Of a stretch of DNA of 64,000 nt, positions 16,156-24,594 are shown one piece after another (position 1 is the first letter of the stretch; every line of letters begins with the position of its first letter). Location of the stretch: the NCBI GenBank assembly GCA_900317325.1, contig ONGE01000003.1, positions 1-64,000 of the forward strand, read 5' to 3'. The DNA is from an uncultured Prevotellaceae bacterium. Lineage in GTDB: Bacteria > Bacteroidota > Bacteroidia > Bacteroidales > Muribaculaceae. The notes beneath the pieces were generated by a model. That model was not told the origin of the DNA and made no database searches. It saw only the letters and a program-made list of their open reading frames with translations. The position numbers were made by a program, and so were the translations under genes.

Positions 16156-18285
16156 ATGGCAGAAGAAACTATCCAGAAGAAATCTGGCGCGGAACGTCAA
16201 GCGGCGCTCCTGATTTCGGCGCTCGAAAAGGCCAGCCAGAATGATGGCGTCCTCTTGAACGGCACCATGAAGCAAGCCCCTCGTTTCTACGACAAAGGTT
16301 TGCGTGTGAATCCAGTCAACGCCCTTGTCATGGCCATTCATAGTGACCAGGCAGGGTACAAGACCAACAGTTACGTAATGTTCAACGACACGAATAACCG
16401 CGGAGAAGCCATCCGTAAAGGAGAAACTGGTGTGCCATTCGTGTGGACGAACAACAGTGAGTATATCAACAAAGAGAATCCAGAGGACAAGATCAGCAGG
16501 GCGGAATACAAGCAGCTGCCGGAGTCAGATCAGGCCCGCTACAAACCCAATCCCAGGGAAGATGTCTATGTGCTCTTCAACATTGACCAAACGACGATGC
16601 CAAGCGTTCACAGGGAAGACTATGACAAGCATGTCGCCCAATTCGGTGGTATGGACGGAGGATTACAGGAAACCTATCTCGACAAGGATGACAAGGCGAA
16701 GCGTATGAGTGTGAACCACTTCATCCTTAACATGCGTGATAATCTTGTGCCTATCCGCAAGGATGCCACAGGCATAGCCCACTATGACGGCAAACGTGAC
16801 ACCATTTACATTCCTGCCCAGAAAAACTTCCCGACCTATGGTGACTATGTGCAGGAAGTCGCCCGTCAGGTCGCCCACGCCACAGGTATCACAGGTCGGC
16901 TCAACCGTGATAGAGGCACAATGCAGAAAGAAGCTATCGTTGAGGAACTGGCTTCAGCGGTTAAGATGCTTGACTTCGGTATGACCGCCAAGCTGCGCCC
17001 GGAAACCATGAAAGAACTTCCTGCTATCATTGAACGGATGAAGGAGAATCCTCAATATGCGAAGGAGGTCATGCGCGACGTCAATCGCACCGTCGGGATG
17101 ATCAAGAAGGCCGAGAGTGGCGAAAAGATACAGATTATCGAGAGCCCAAGCGAGAAGCGTCAGCAGGAGTGGGCCGCACAGTTCCCGATAGAGCAGGTGC
17201 CGGAGAAGTTCAATGTTGTTGTCATGCTGAAAGATGATGAAGGGAAATGGGCACTTGCCGCAAAGCCTGACAGCCAACCTGTATTTGCCGTTCATCCGTC
17301 TAAAGAAGATGTCAGCCTGTATTTTGATGTCATCAAAACCGACCATGATGAAGCCCATGTGCAGGAGTTCCGTACGCAGATGGCTCAGAAGTACTATTCC
17401 TTGCTCTCCAATGGTGAGGCTCAGCCAATCCATCTCTTCAAGAGCCAAGCCAGTCAGGAGGCTTTAGATCTTATCTCTAAGGTCAATGCTTTCAAGACCA
17501 AAGACTCCAAAATGCTCCTTGTCGCCACAATTGGCGGTGAGAAACAGAGACCCGTCTATGTCAGCCAGGATCAGTGGCAACGACTTTGGCTTGCGGATGA
17601 CAAGCAAGACTATAAGACCCATCTGGCTGCCACACTCTATTCTGATGTCTTGACGGGTAAACTGGAAGCCATGAAACAGGCTACATCTCCTAAAGTTGAT
17701 GGCACTCCTCTCCATGAAGAGCAGGAGCAACGTGATAGCCGGCAACAGGTTGCTCAGACCGAAAACGAGAAGAAACAGGAGGACGGTCGCCGTAATTCCC
17801 CGGAACAAAAAGAGAAAGAGCGCCAGGAAGAGAAAGCCAAGGAAGAAGCAACCAAGGCAGAAACAAAAGCTGTCGCTGCCGTTGCCCTGTCACCGATGAT
17901 GAAGCAGTTCATGGATTTGAAGAGTAAGCATCCCGATGCCCTTCTTCTGTTCCGTGTCGGTGACTTCTACGAGACCTACCAACAGGATGCCCGCAGAGCG
18001 TCTGAGGTGTTGGGTATTACGCTCACCAGGAGCAACAGTTATAAAGGACCGGATGGCAAAGCAGCTGAAATGGCCGGTTTTCCACATCATGCCCTTGACA
18101 CTTATCTCCCAAAACTGGTTCGTGCTGGAGAGCGTGTGGCAATCTGTGACCAGCTGGAGGCTCCTCGTGCAACTACACAGCACGGTTCAGGAGAACATCA
18201 AGAAGAGGGTCAACAAGCCGTGAAGGAAATGGTCATCCCTGCACAAAAGCAGGAGGAACAGCAACCTAGAGGAATGCACAGATAA
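16156..18285 (+). CDS. ArdC-like protein with dead zincin site and MutS domain I
   Basis: 709 residues. The N-terminal half resembles ArdC antirestriction proteins, including the single-strand-DNA-binding region and a zincin-like segment around residue 235. The usual HExxH is replaced: the stretch reads [18 protein letters not shown], so the first His and the Glu are lost. A charged Gln/Glu/Lys linker (about 515-570) follows. Residues about 577-675 are a MutS mismatch-recognition domain [21 protein letters not shown] with the Phe-x-Glu (FYE) that contacts mismatches, and [20 protein letters not shown]. The rest of MutS is absent. It may bind incoming or mismatched DNA; no catalysis is expected from the zincin site. 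Confidence 0.75.
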   Translation: MAEETIQKKSGAERQAALLISALEKASQNDGVLLNGTMKQAPRFYDKGLRVNPVNALVMAIHSDQAGYKTNSYVMFNDTNNRGEAIRKGETGVPFVWTNNSEYINKENPEDKISRAEYKQLPESDQARYKPNPREDVYVLFNIDQTTMPSVHREDYDKHVAQFGGMDGGLQETYLDKDDKAKRMSVNHFILNMRDNLVPIRKDATGIAHYDGKRDTIYIPAQKNFPTYGDYVQEVARQVAHATGITGRLNRDRGTMQKEAIVEELASAVKMLDFGMTAKLRPETMKELPAIIERMKENPQYAKEVMRDVNRTVGMIKKAESGEKIQIIESPSEKRQQEWAAQFPIEQVPEKFNVVVMLKDDEGKWALAAKPDSQPVFAVHPSKEDVSLYFDVIKTDHDEAHVQEFRTQMAQKYYSLLSNGEAQPIHLFKSQASQEALDLISKVNAFKTKDSKMLLVATIGGEKQRPVYVSQDQWQRLWLADDKQDYKTHLAATLYSDVLTGKLEAMKQATSPKVDGTPLHEEQEQRDSRQQVAQTENEKKQEDGRRNSPEQKEKERQEEKAKEEATKAETKAVAAVALSPMMKQFMDLKSKHPDALLLFRVGDFYETYQQDARRASEVLGITLTRSNSYKGPDGKAAEMAGFPHHALDTYLPKLVRAGERVAICDQLEAPRATTQHGSGEHQEEGQQAVKEMVIPAQKQEEQQPRGMHR

Positions 18286-18293
18286 AACACATT

Positions 18294-19916
18294 ATGGCAA
18301 AATCAACATCCAGACAGCAATACATTGACCAGTATGCGGAATACGCCATGGAACAGATGCGTCGCTATGGAATTCCCGCATCCGTGACCCTTGCGCAGGG
18401 CATCATTGAGTCAGCTAATGGCAAAAGTACACTTGCCGAGACGGCCAATAACCATTTCGGTGTGAAGGGTACATTCAATGGCGCATATGTGGTGGCCAAT
18501 GATGATAAGCCCAATGAAAAGTTCAAGAAGTATGATAACGTGGGGCAAAGCTATGAAGACCATTCCAAGGTACTCATGGCATCCCGTTATCAGAAATACG
18601 TCAGCAGTCTTTCACCTGACGACTACAAAGGTTGGGCGGCAGGTATCAAGAAAGGCGGTTATGCCACGGATTCCAACTATGTGTCAACCATCGTTGGGGT
18701 CATCGAGGGCAACAATTTACAAAAGTACGACCAGATGGTAATGGAACAGATGAAACGGGAGGGGCGACAGTTCGGTGTCGCCTCCAACCCGTTGTCTGCC
18801 GCCTCTCAAGGCACCCCATCAACGTTAAGCACCTCGCTGAAACGGACTGGGTTCGATTTGGCGCAAGGGCAGTACAGCATGCCCGTCAGCCGTGACGCGT
18901 TCATGCTCGTCACCTCTCCATACGGTCTCCGTAAAGACCCGATGGACAGGACAAAGACGCAGATACATCATGGTATTGACATCAAGACAAATAGTGACGC
19001 GGTTCTCGCTACAGAGAATAACGGTACAATTGTCGCAGTCAATCACAACACCAATACTGGTAGCGGAAAGAGCGTGACTGTGGAATATTCCCGTGCAGAT
19101 GGGAGCGCAACACGCGTACAGTACATGCACCTTTCTCAGATAAACGTGCAGAAAGGTGATTCCGTCAATGCTGGCCAGAAGTTGGGGGTGTCAGGGAATA
19201 CAGGCTCTCGGACAACAGGAGAACACCTTCATTTAGGAGTCATCAATGTCTCTGCCGATGGCAAGCAGCAATGGGTCAATCCAGCGGCCTACCTTTCCGA
19301 GATCAACCAAAAGGGCAATCTTCAGAAACAGGCACAGTACAACGGCAAAGATTTATTGGCACAATATCAAGCAGGAGGGAGCACGACAATGCCGTCTCAA
19401 TCACAGGAACAGGCCTCACCTGATGACTGGATGAACAGACTGATGTCTTCTGATGATGCCGCCTTGGGATATGGACTGACGGGGAGTAATGGGAACGATG
19501 GAGGTCTCTTGGATTCCATCATGAAGATGTTCATGACAATGCTGATGCTGACCATGCAAATGGAAAATAGGACTCAGGAGGAAAAGGTGCAGATGGTTAC
19601 CGATGCGTTGGTTAACAAGCGCATAGATCTCAGTGGCTTTACTCCGAATCTGCAATCTTCGGCATTGACCATCAAACAGGATGGCACGGCAGTTCTGACA
19701 ACGGATGACGGCAAACAGCAATACAGTCACGAGTTGACAACAGCCGAGCAGACGCGTCTATCCCAGATACTCAACAGTGATGCAGACAATGCGACGAAAC
19801 AGCAGCGCATAGGCACGATGGTCTATACCATCACATTCGCTCAGCAGGCATCTCAAAATTATGAGCAAATTGCTACGCAGCAACAGTCGCAAGAACAGAC
19901 AATTCAACGTAAGTAA
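18294..19916 (+). CDS. Bifunctional glucosaminidase / M23 peptidoglycan hydrolase
   Basis: 540 residues, 8 bp after the previous gene. Residues about 8-150 are a FlgJ/LytG-type glucosaminidase domain (TLAQGIIESANGKSTLAETA, with the catalytic Glu in IIES; then NNHFGVKG). Residues about 200-345 are an M23 domain with HHGIDIKT and HLHLG ligands. The C-terminal 190 residues are Gln-rich with a Met-rich hydrophobic segment (MKMFMTMLMLTMQM). It cuts both the glycan strands and the peptide bridges. No signal peptide is visible, so export would have to use the transfer machinery or the C-terminal segment. Confidence 0.85.
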   Translation: MAKSTSRQQYIDQYAEYAMEQMRRYGIPASVTLAQGIIESANGKSTLAETANNHFGVKGTFNGAYVVANDDKPNEKFKKYDNVGQSYEDHSKVLMASRYQKYVSSLSPDDYKGWAAGIKKGGYATDSNYVSTIVGVIEGNNLQKYDQMVMEQMKREGRQFGVASNPLSAASQGTPSTLSTSLKRTGFDLAQGQYSMPVSRDAFMLVTSPYGLRKDPMDRTKTQIHHGIDIKTNSDAVLATENNGTIVAVNHNTNTGSGKSVTVEYSRADGSATRVQYMHLSQINVQKGDSVNAGQKLGVSGNTGSRTTGEHLHLGVINVSADGKQQWVNPAAYLSEINQKGNLQKQAQYNGKDLLAQYQAGGSTTMPSQSQEQASPDDWMNRLMSSDDAALGYGLTGSNGNDGGLLDSIMKMFMTMLMLTMQMENRTQEEKVQMVTDALVNKRIDLSGFTPNLQSSALTIKQDGTAVLTTDDGKQQYSHELTTAEQTRLSQILNSDADNATKQQRIGTMVYTITFAQQASQNYEQIATQQQSQEQTIQRK

Positions 19917-19940
19917 GTATAACATCAAAATTCAAAAACA

Positions 19941-20570
19941 ATGATTAAAGCAGAAGTGAATCTGGTGGGTACCGTCAAACGCGGTGCCACCATGCGTGAA
20001 GACAAAAACAAAAAGTCCTATCTGTCGTTTGTCATGGCAGTGAATATTACAGATGGCAATGGAAACAGTAAAGACATGGAAATCCATGTCATGTACTACA
20101 ATGCTAAGAAAAGTGATTTGCCTCTCTATGTCGAAAATCGCAGGATTGTTGCCCAGGGCATACTCGACATTCACAAAAAAGGCGAGGACTATATTTTCTA
20201 TCTGTCAGCAAGGAAACTCTCAGTCAAAGATGTGTCAGATGAAGACGCCATCGTTGGCGAGTTGCAGTTCCGAGGCCGTTTAAAAAACGATGACATCATG
20301 GAGGAGAAGATTGACAAGAACGGCAATCCGTACATTGTCTTCTCGGCATTCTCCTCAGAGAAAGTGGGTGATAAGTTCGTCAGCACATGGGTGCGTTTCA
20401 TGCGTTTCCCTGCCAAAGGGGCTGGTGTTGAAACAATCAAGCCCGACTGGATGAGACCTAAGGCACATCTCACCGCGACAGGCGACTTGCAGGTATATGT
20501 ATATAACAACGTGTTCCGCTTCACCTGCATTGTGAAGGGTATGGAAGAGTATGTCAAGGAAAACAACTAA
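19941..20570 (+). CDS. SSB-like protein with two OB-type segments
   Basis: 209 residues. Two successive segments have the order of a single-strand-binding OB fold: residues 1-95 (MIKAEVNLVGTVKRGATMRE... SFVMAVNI... VAQGILDIH) and 100-205 (GELQFRGRLKNDDIMEE ... ARPKAHLTATGDLQVYVY-like strands). The first strand pattern is that of bacterial SSB. There is no acidic C-terminal tail of the SSB type. In transfer elements such proteins coat the single strand after entry. It lies between the hydrolase and the ArdC gene, in the same run. Confidence 0.65.
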   Translation: MIKAEVNLVGTVKRGATMREDKNKKSYLSFVMAVNITDGNGNSKDMEIHVMYYNAKKSDLPLYVENRRIVAQGILDIHKKGEDYIFYLSARKLSVKDVSDEDAIVGELQFRGRLKNDDIMEEKIDKNGNPYIVFSAFSSEKVGDKFVSTWVRFMRFPAKGAGVETIKPDWMRPKAHLTATGDLQVYVYNNVFRFTCIVKGMEEYVKENN

Positions 20571-20585
20571 TAGCAGGTTTCATCT

Positions 20586-21851
20586 ATGGCAAAGAAAAAC
20601 TATACCCCGAATCCTGATGGCCGCTCAGCTGAGGACAGAGCCTTGGATAAGTTTGCCGAGCTGATGATTGAGAAAATCACCAATCTGCAAAGCGACTGGA
20701 AGAAGCCGTGGTTCTCTCCTCAGGCTGCTCAATTACCCAGAAATCTAAACGGAAGACAGTATAACGGCATGAACAGTATCATTCTCATGCTTCAGCAGGA
20801 GAAGAATGGCTGGAAGACTGCACGTTATGCCACATTCGACCGTATCACGGGACTGAACTATGGTCAAGATAAGCAAGGTAATCGCCAACCCCTCACCGAT
20901 GAGAATGGCGAGAAGCTGCCTATGGTAACAATCAACAAAGGTGAGAAAAGCACCCCTGTAATGCTAACGACATTCACTGTTGTCAATGCAGAGACCAAAG
21001 AGAAGATCAAGTATGATGATTACCGCCAGATGAGTGATGAGGAACGTGCGAAATACCATGTCTATCCAAAACTACAGGTATTTAACGTGTTCAATCTGGA
21101 CCAAACCAATCTGAATGAAGCACGGCCCGAGATGTATGAAAAGTTTCTTATTGAATCGTCAGGAGAGTCGCAGAGATCAGACAAGGATATGGAAAGCTTT
21201 CCTCCCATTGATACGATGATTGATAAAGACCTGTGGGTGTGTCCCATCAAGCCGGTTCATGGAGACAATGCCTATTACAGTCCAAGTAAGGATGTCATTG
21301 TCGTGCCAGAGAAACAACAGTTCATCGATGGCGAATCTTTTTACAGCAACCTGCTCCATGAGATGAGCCACAGCACGGGATCAGAGAGCCGTCTGAACCG
21401 CCTGAAGCCTGGGCAGAGCTTCGGCAGTTCTGAATATGCCCGTGAGGAACTGGTGGCCGAACTGACGGCGGCCTTAGTATCGTCTCAGTATGGCATGACT
21501 AAACATGTGAAGTCCGACAGTGCTGCCTATCTGAAGGGCTGGCTCTCCAAGCTTCAGGAAGATCCTTCGTTCATCAAGACCACTCTCATGGATGTGAAGC
21601 GTTCCGCTTCGTTTATCGGCCAAAGAGTCGATGCAGTGAAAATGCGTCTGGATCGTGATGGCGTAGATGCTGACTTCGCTGACATTCGTGAACAAAACAA
21701 GCAATACGCCCCGACATTCGGCAATACTAAAGCAGAGGAAACGGCACAGGTTCACCAGGAGGAGAAAACCCAACAATCAGAGGAAAGGCCAAAGGAAGAA
21801 CAGGACTTGACTGCGGCACGCGGCGTTGATCCTCCCCGATTTCACCGTTAG
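20586..21851 (+). CDS. ArdC-family antirestriction protein with intact zincin motif
   Basis: 421 residues. The N-terminal DUF1738/ArdC ssDNA-binding domain (about 1-170: FAELMIEKITNLQSDWKKPW, NGRQYNGMNSIILM) is followed by a zincin-like peptidase domain with HEMSH (about residue 259) and YAREELVAELTAALVSS, all key residues present. ArdC proteins bind single-stranded DNA and protect the entering element from restriction. Its companion at 16156 has lost this active site. The Glu-rich tail overlaps the next gene by 26 bp in another frame. Confidence 0.82.
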   Translation: MAKKNYTPNPDGRSAEDRALDKFAELMIEKITNLQSDWKKPWFSPQAAQLPRNLNGRQYNGMNSIILMLQQEKNGWKTARYATFDRITGLNYGQDKQGNRQPLTDENGEKLPMVTINKGEKSTPVMLTTFTVVNAETKEKIKYDDYRQMSDEERAKYHVYPKLQVFNVFNLDQTNLNEARPEMYEKFLIESSGESQRSDKDMESFPPIDTMIDKDLWVCPIKPVHGDNAYYSPSKDVIVVPEKQQFIDGESFYSNLLHEMSHSTGSESRLNRLKPGQSFGSSEYAREELVAELTAALVSSQYGMTKHVKSDSAAYLKGWLSKLQEDPSFIKTTLMDVKRSASFIGQRVDAVKMRLDRDGVDADFADIREQNKQYAPTFGNTKAEETAQVHQEEKTQQSEERPKEEQDLTAARGVDPPRFHR

Positions 21852-22806
21852 TGTCAATCCTTCGGATCAGCTGGGTGTCCTGTTCATGTTCAATACCGAA
21901 CATGCTGAAATGTATATGGGGTATCGTCCTATCTCAGTTGATATGGATACAGCTCTGTATATGCTTCAACAGAGGGAATCCATGCCGTATGGTCTGTCAT
22001 GGGGTAGCAGCTTTCCGGCTGTGGTGAACCACACCAGTTCGCATGTGGCAAGAAAGCACCCGGACTTTGAGGCAGCCAAGCATGGCGACTTCGATGCGGC
22101 TATCCGACTGGTCGATGACCTCGTGAAGGATGACAAGGTATTGGAGGTCGCCGAGCAATATCCAGATGCACATGTGGCTTACATCCATAGGCGGCAAGGT
22201 AATGGCATTAACATGATACCTGCTGCCTATGCTGCCAAGTTCGCAGCATTGGGAATGACGGTGGATGACGACATCATAGCTGTTACTGATGTCAAGCATA
22301 CCAACGCTTCTGACATCGCGCGTCTGGGTCGCAGGATGCGTTACGAGGGCGAAGTAGAGAAAGGAAAGGATTACATACTTCTGGATGACTTCATCACCTC
22401 TGGTGCGGAACTCAGGGATCTGCGCGACTATATCTCCAGCAAGGGAGGCAATGTTGTGATGATAACCACCTTGGGTCATGGCAGTTTCGGAAAACTGAAA
22501 GACATCAGAATAGACAATGATTACAAAAGCAAACTTCAACAAGCCGGTATCACCGATCAAGATTTAAGAAGATATGGCATCGCATCAGAAATCGGATGTC
22601 TCACCATCAGTGAGGCTGCCAAATTCAACAGAATGGTTAACAAGAAGCGAGAAAGACCTACTTCGACAGTCTTCGAAAGATTTTCAAGCTTACGTCAGGA
22701 ACAGTCCTCAGTTCCACCGATGGCAAAAGAACTTCCAGAGAATGAAGGAAGGACACAAGTAAGTCTGCCACTTCCTGTTACTCAGCACCCCTCTATGAGA
22801 AGGTAA
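21826..22806 (+). CDS. Phosphoribosyltransferase-like protein
   Basis: 326 residues from a TTG at 21826 inside the end of the ArdC gene; the frame is closed at 21808, so the only other option is ATG 21889. The central DYILLDDFITSGAELRDLRD segment is a PRPP-binding signature of type I phosphoribosyltransferases (hhhDDhhTSG). The N-terminus (FNTEHAEMYMGYRPISVD) and an Arg/Lys-rich C-terminus are not typical of nucleotide salvage enzymes. PRTase-like proteins occur beside ArdC genes in Bacteroidales elements; the substrate is unknown. It ends the long co-directional run; the cargo island starts after it. Confidence 0.65.
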   Translation: MILPDFTVSVNPSDQLGVLFMFNTEHAEMYMGYRPISVDMDTALYMLQQRESMPYGLSWGSSFPAVVNHTSSHVARKHPDFEAAKHGDFDAAIRLVDDLVKDDKVLEVAEQYPDAHVAYIHRRQGNGINMIPAAYAAKFAALGMTVDDDIIAVTDVKHTNASDIARLGRRMRYEGEVEKGKDYILLDDFITSGAELRDLRDYISSKGGNVVMITTLGHGSFGKLKDIRIDNDYKSKLQQAGITDQDLRRYGIASEIGCLTISEAAKFNRMVNKKRERPTSTVFERFSSLRQEQSSVPPMAKELPENEGRTQVSLPLPVTQHPSMRR

Positions 22807-22892
22807 TCATGCGTCGTTATGGATATGTCATAAACAGTATACTGATTTCAAGTAGTCAAAAAAATGACTACAACTTATTTTTGCTGATGCAA

Positions 22893-24179
22893 TTAAAATG
22901 GAAGATCTTCTTCATTCATATTATCTTCTACTGAATTTTGTTTCTTTAATCTAAATATGTTACTATATTTGACCCTGCCATATTGGCTCTTATTTTCTGG
23001 TGATGTGGGCATCGGTTCAAATGACTCTGTTGTATGAATCCCAATAGAATCTTCTGTATTAATAGTTACTAGACTCCTATATTGGTTGGAGTGGATATAT
23101 GACCTTATGCCATATGTTGAGCCATTGTGTAATATTATAGATCCATCTTTTTTATATAAAACAATACGATCATAATATCGCAGAACGCAACCATTAGGTA
23201 TAACGACAGAAGACATGATTTTTTTGCATCCTTTAACTTCCTTGATTATTCGTTTATAAGCCCCCTCCGTTCTTTGTTTGAAATCTGTTACAAAGAATGA
23301 TCCGTCTTTCAATTTTATAAATGCTGATGAACTGCTATTGAAGCAATAGCTAAGATCGTCATTTTTTACGTCAAGTTCATCAAGTAGTGGATCCATTTTA
23401 TCGACCTGAATTGCAAAATTTACAATTTGCTTGTATTCTCCCCCTTTTCTTAGAGTATAGTAATTTGGTATATTTTTATTTGTTCGTTGAGATTCATTAT
23501 GAATATACTGAAACTTACTTTCTGCATCATAATTTAATAAATCAATGTCTTTCCAATCAGTCCGCAATGAAGATCCGCCCACCTTGGGTCTTTCATCAAT
23601 TTTTACGTGTAATTCAGGATCACTAATATTCGATGAAAAAAGCCCCTCCCTATCTGCCGAAATTGCAATAGTTCCATACCTGGCATTTACCGAAACCACC
23701 TTTGAGTCAAAAACTTTGTCTATATTACCAGGGGTAACTTTTGCTTTTTCATCTTGGATAATTATGCTCTCATAAAGACCATCTTCACAACCCATGTATA
23801 GCCGCATTGCGTAAAGGCGTACATCTAATGGCATTGATTTCCATTCACCTATATCATGGAAATAGCGACTTATACTTTCGAAAGAAATTGTAAAACAAAC
23901 TTCTTTTCTGGCTTTTTCCCATTCTTTAATAATCTGCGACTGTACACCATTAATCCCTAAAAAAAGACGACCAGGAGCAGTATTTGTATAATCATTGTGC
24001 AGAAAAGCTAATTGAAATAAATTCTTAAAATGTGGATAATTGTCTTGTAATAATCTGACTAAATAGGTGAAAGAAATATATGCAATACGACCGTTCTCAA
24101 AAAAGACATACAAATTACCAGCATATAGATATGAATCTATCGCATTGATATTCCCAATTGTGAAATTTAATGTTTTCAT
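22893..24179 (-). CDS. Uncharacterised cargo protein with propeller-like repeats (428 aa)
   Basis: 428 residues, AT-rich codon use unlike the backbone. The middle has segments ending in short Gly-Leu turns: CEDGLYESIIIQDE, NARYGTIAISADREGLFSSN, then further strands such as GCVLRYYDRIVLYKKDGSII and RSLVTINTEDSIGIHTTES. This resembles a beta-propeller or a repeated beta-sheet protein, so a binding or sensing role is possible. No catalytic motif. It overlaps the stop of the 138-residue gene by 4 bp (ATGA) and is the last gene of a three-gene minus-strand operon. Family unknown to me. Confidence 0.6.
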   Translation of the reverse strand: MKTLNFTIGNINAIDSYLYAGNLYVFFENGRIAYISFTYLVRLLQDNYPHFKNLFQLAFLHNDYTNTAPGRLFLGINGVQSQIIKEWEKARKEVCFTISFESISRYFHDIGEWKSMPLDVRLYAMRLYMGCEDGLYESIIIQDEKAKVTPGNIDKVFDSKVVSVNARYGTIAISADREGLFSSNISDPELHVKIDERPKVGGSSLRTDWKDIDLLNYDAESKFQYIHNESQRTNKNIPNYYTLRKGGEYKQIVNFAIQVDKMDPLLDELDVKNDDLSYCFNSSSSAFIKLKDGSFFVTDFKQRTEGAYKRIIKEVKGCKKIMSSVVIPNGCVLRYYDRIVLYKKDGSIILHNGSTYGIRSYIHSNQYRSLVTINTEDSIGIHTTESFEPMPTSPENKSQYGRVKYSNIFRLKKQNSVEDNMNEEDLPF

Positions 24180-24592
24180 ATTTCTCTTTTTAGCAGATTA
24201 CGATAATTACGTGTTGAAATGAATGCAGACTCTTTCCAGCGTTTTATAACCTCGTCACTAATATCTTTTGATGATACAGGATATCCATGCCATGGGTTGT
24301 TTCCAGGTTCAGGGAAATAAGCTATTCGCTCTTCATTATCCAATCCAAGAACTTCATCCATATTATCTAAGAAACTATACAAACCTCCGTCGCCTTCATA
24401 ATGTTCTTTATCTTCATCAGCCACTCGGAAAACTTCATACTGCTCAGGTGGCTTTATGCGCCATCGACTTTTATTCGCTCTCTTTTTTGCTGTGGGATTG
24501 TGGTAGCTAGCAGGAAGATAGAAATGCCCTTTATTAGTGGGACCATAAGTCTTATCTGCATTCCTTGCAATATGTGGATAGTTATATGCCAT
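24176..24592 (-). CDS. Uncharacterised cargo protein (138 aa) with PWHGYPV motif
   Basis: 138 residues, basic N-terminus (HNPTAKKRANKSRWRIKPPE) and an acidic middle. A distinctive stretch, EPGNNPWHGYPVSSKDISDE, precedes a short helical end with WKESAFISTRNYRNLLK. The start is 2 bp after the upstream AlbA_2/ATPase gene and its stop overlaps the 428-residue gene, so the three are translated together. The small size and coupling suggest a partner of one of the two larger proteins, for example a toxin inhibitor or adaptor. Function unknown. Confidence 0.6.
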   Translation of the reverse strand: MAYNYPHIARNADKTYGPTNKGHFYLPASYHNPTAKKRANKSRWRIKPPEQYEVFRVADEDKEHYEGDGGLYSFLDNMDEVLGLDNEERIAYFPEPGNNPWHGYPVSSKDISDEVIKRWKESAFISTRNYRNLLKREI

Positions 24593-24594
24593 TG

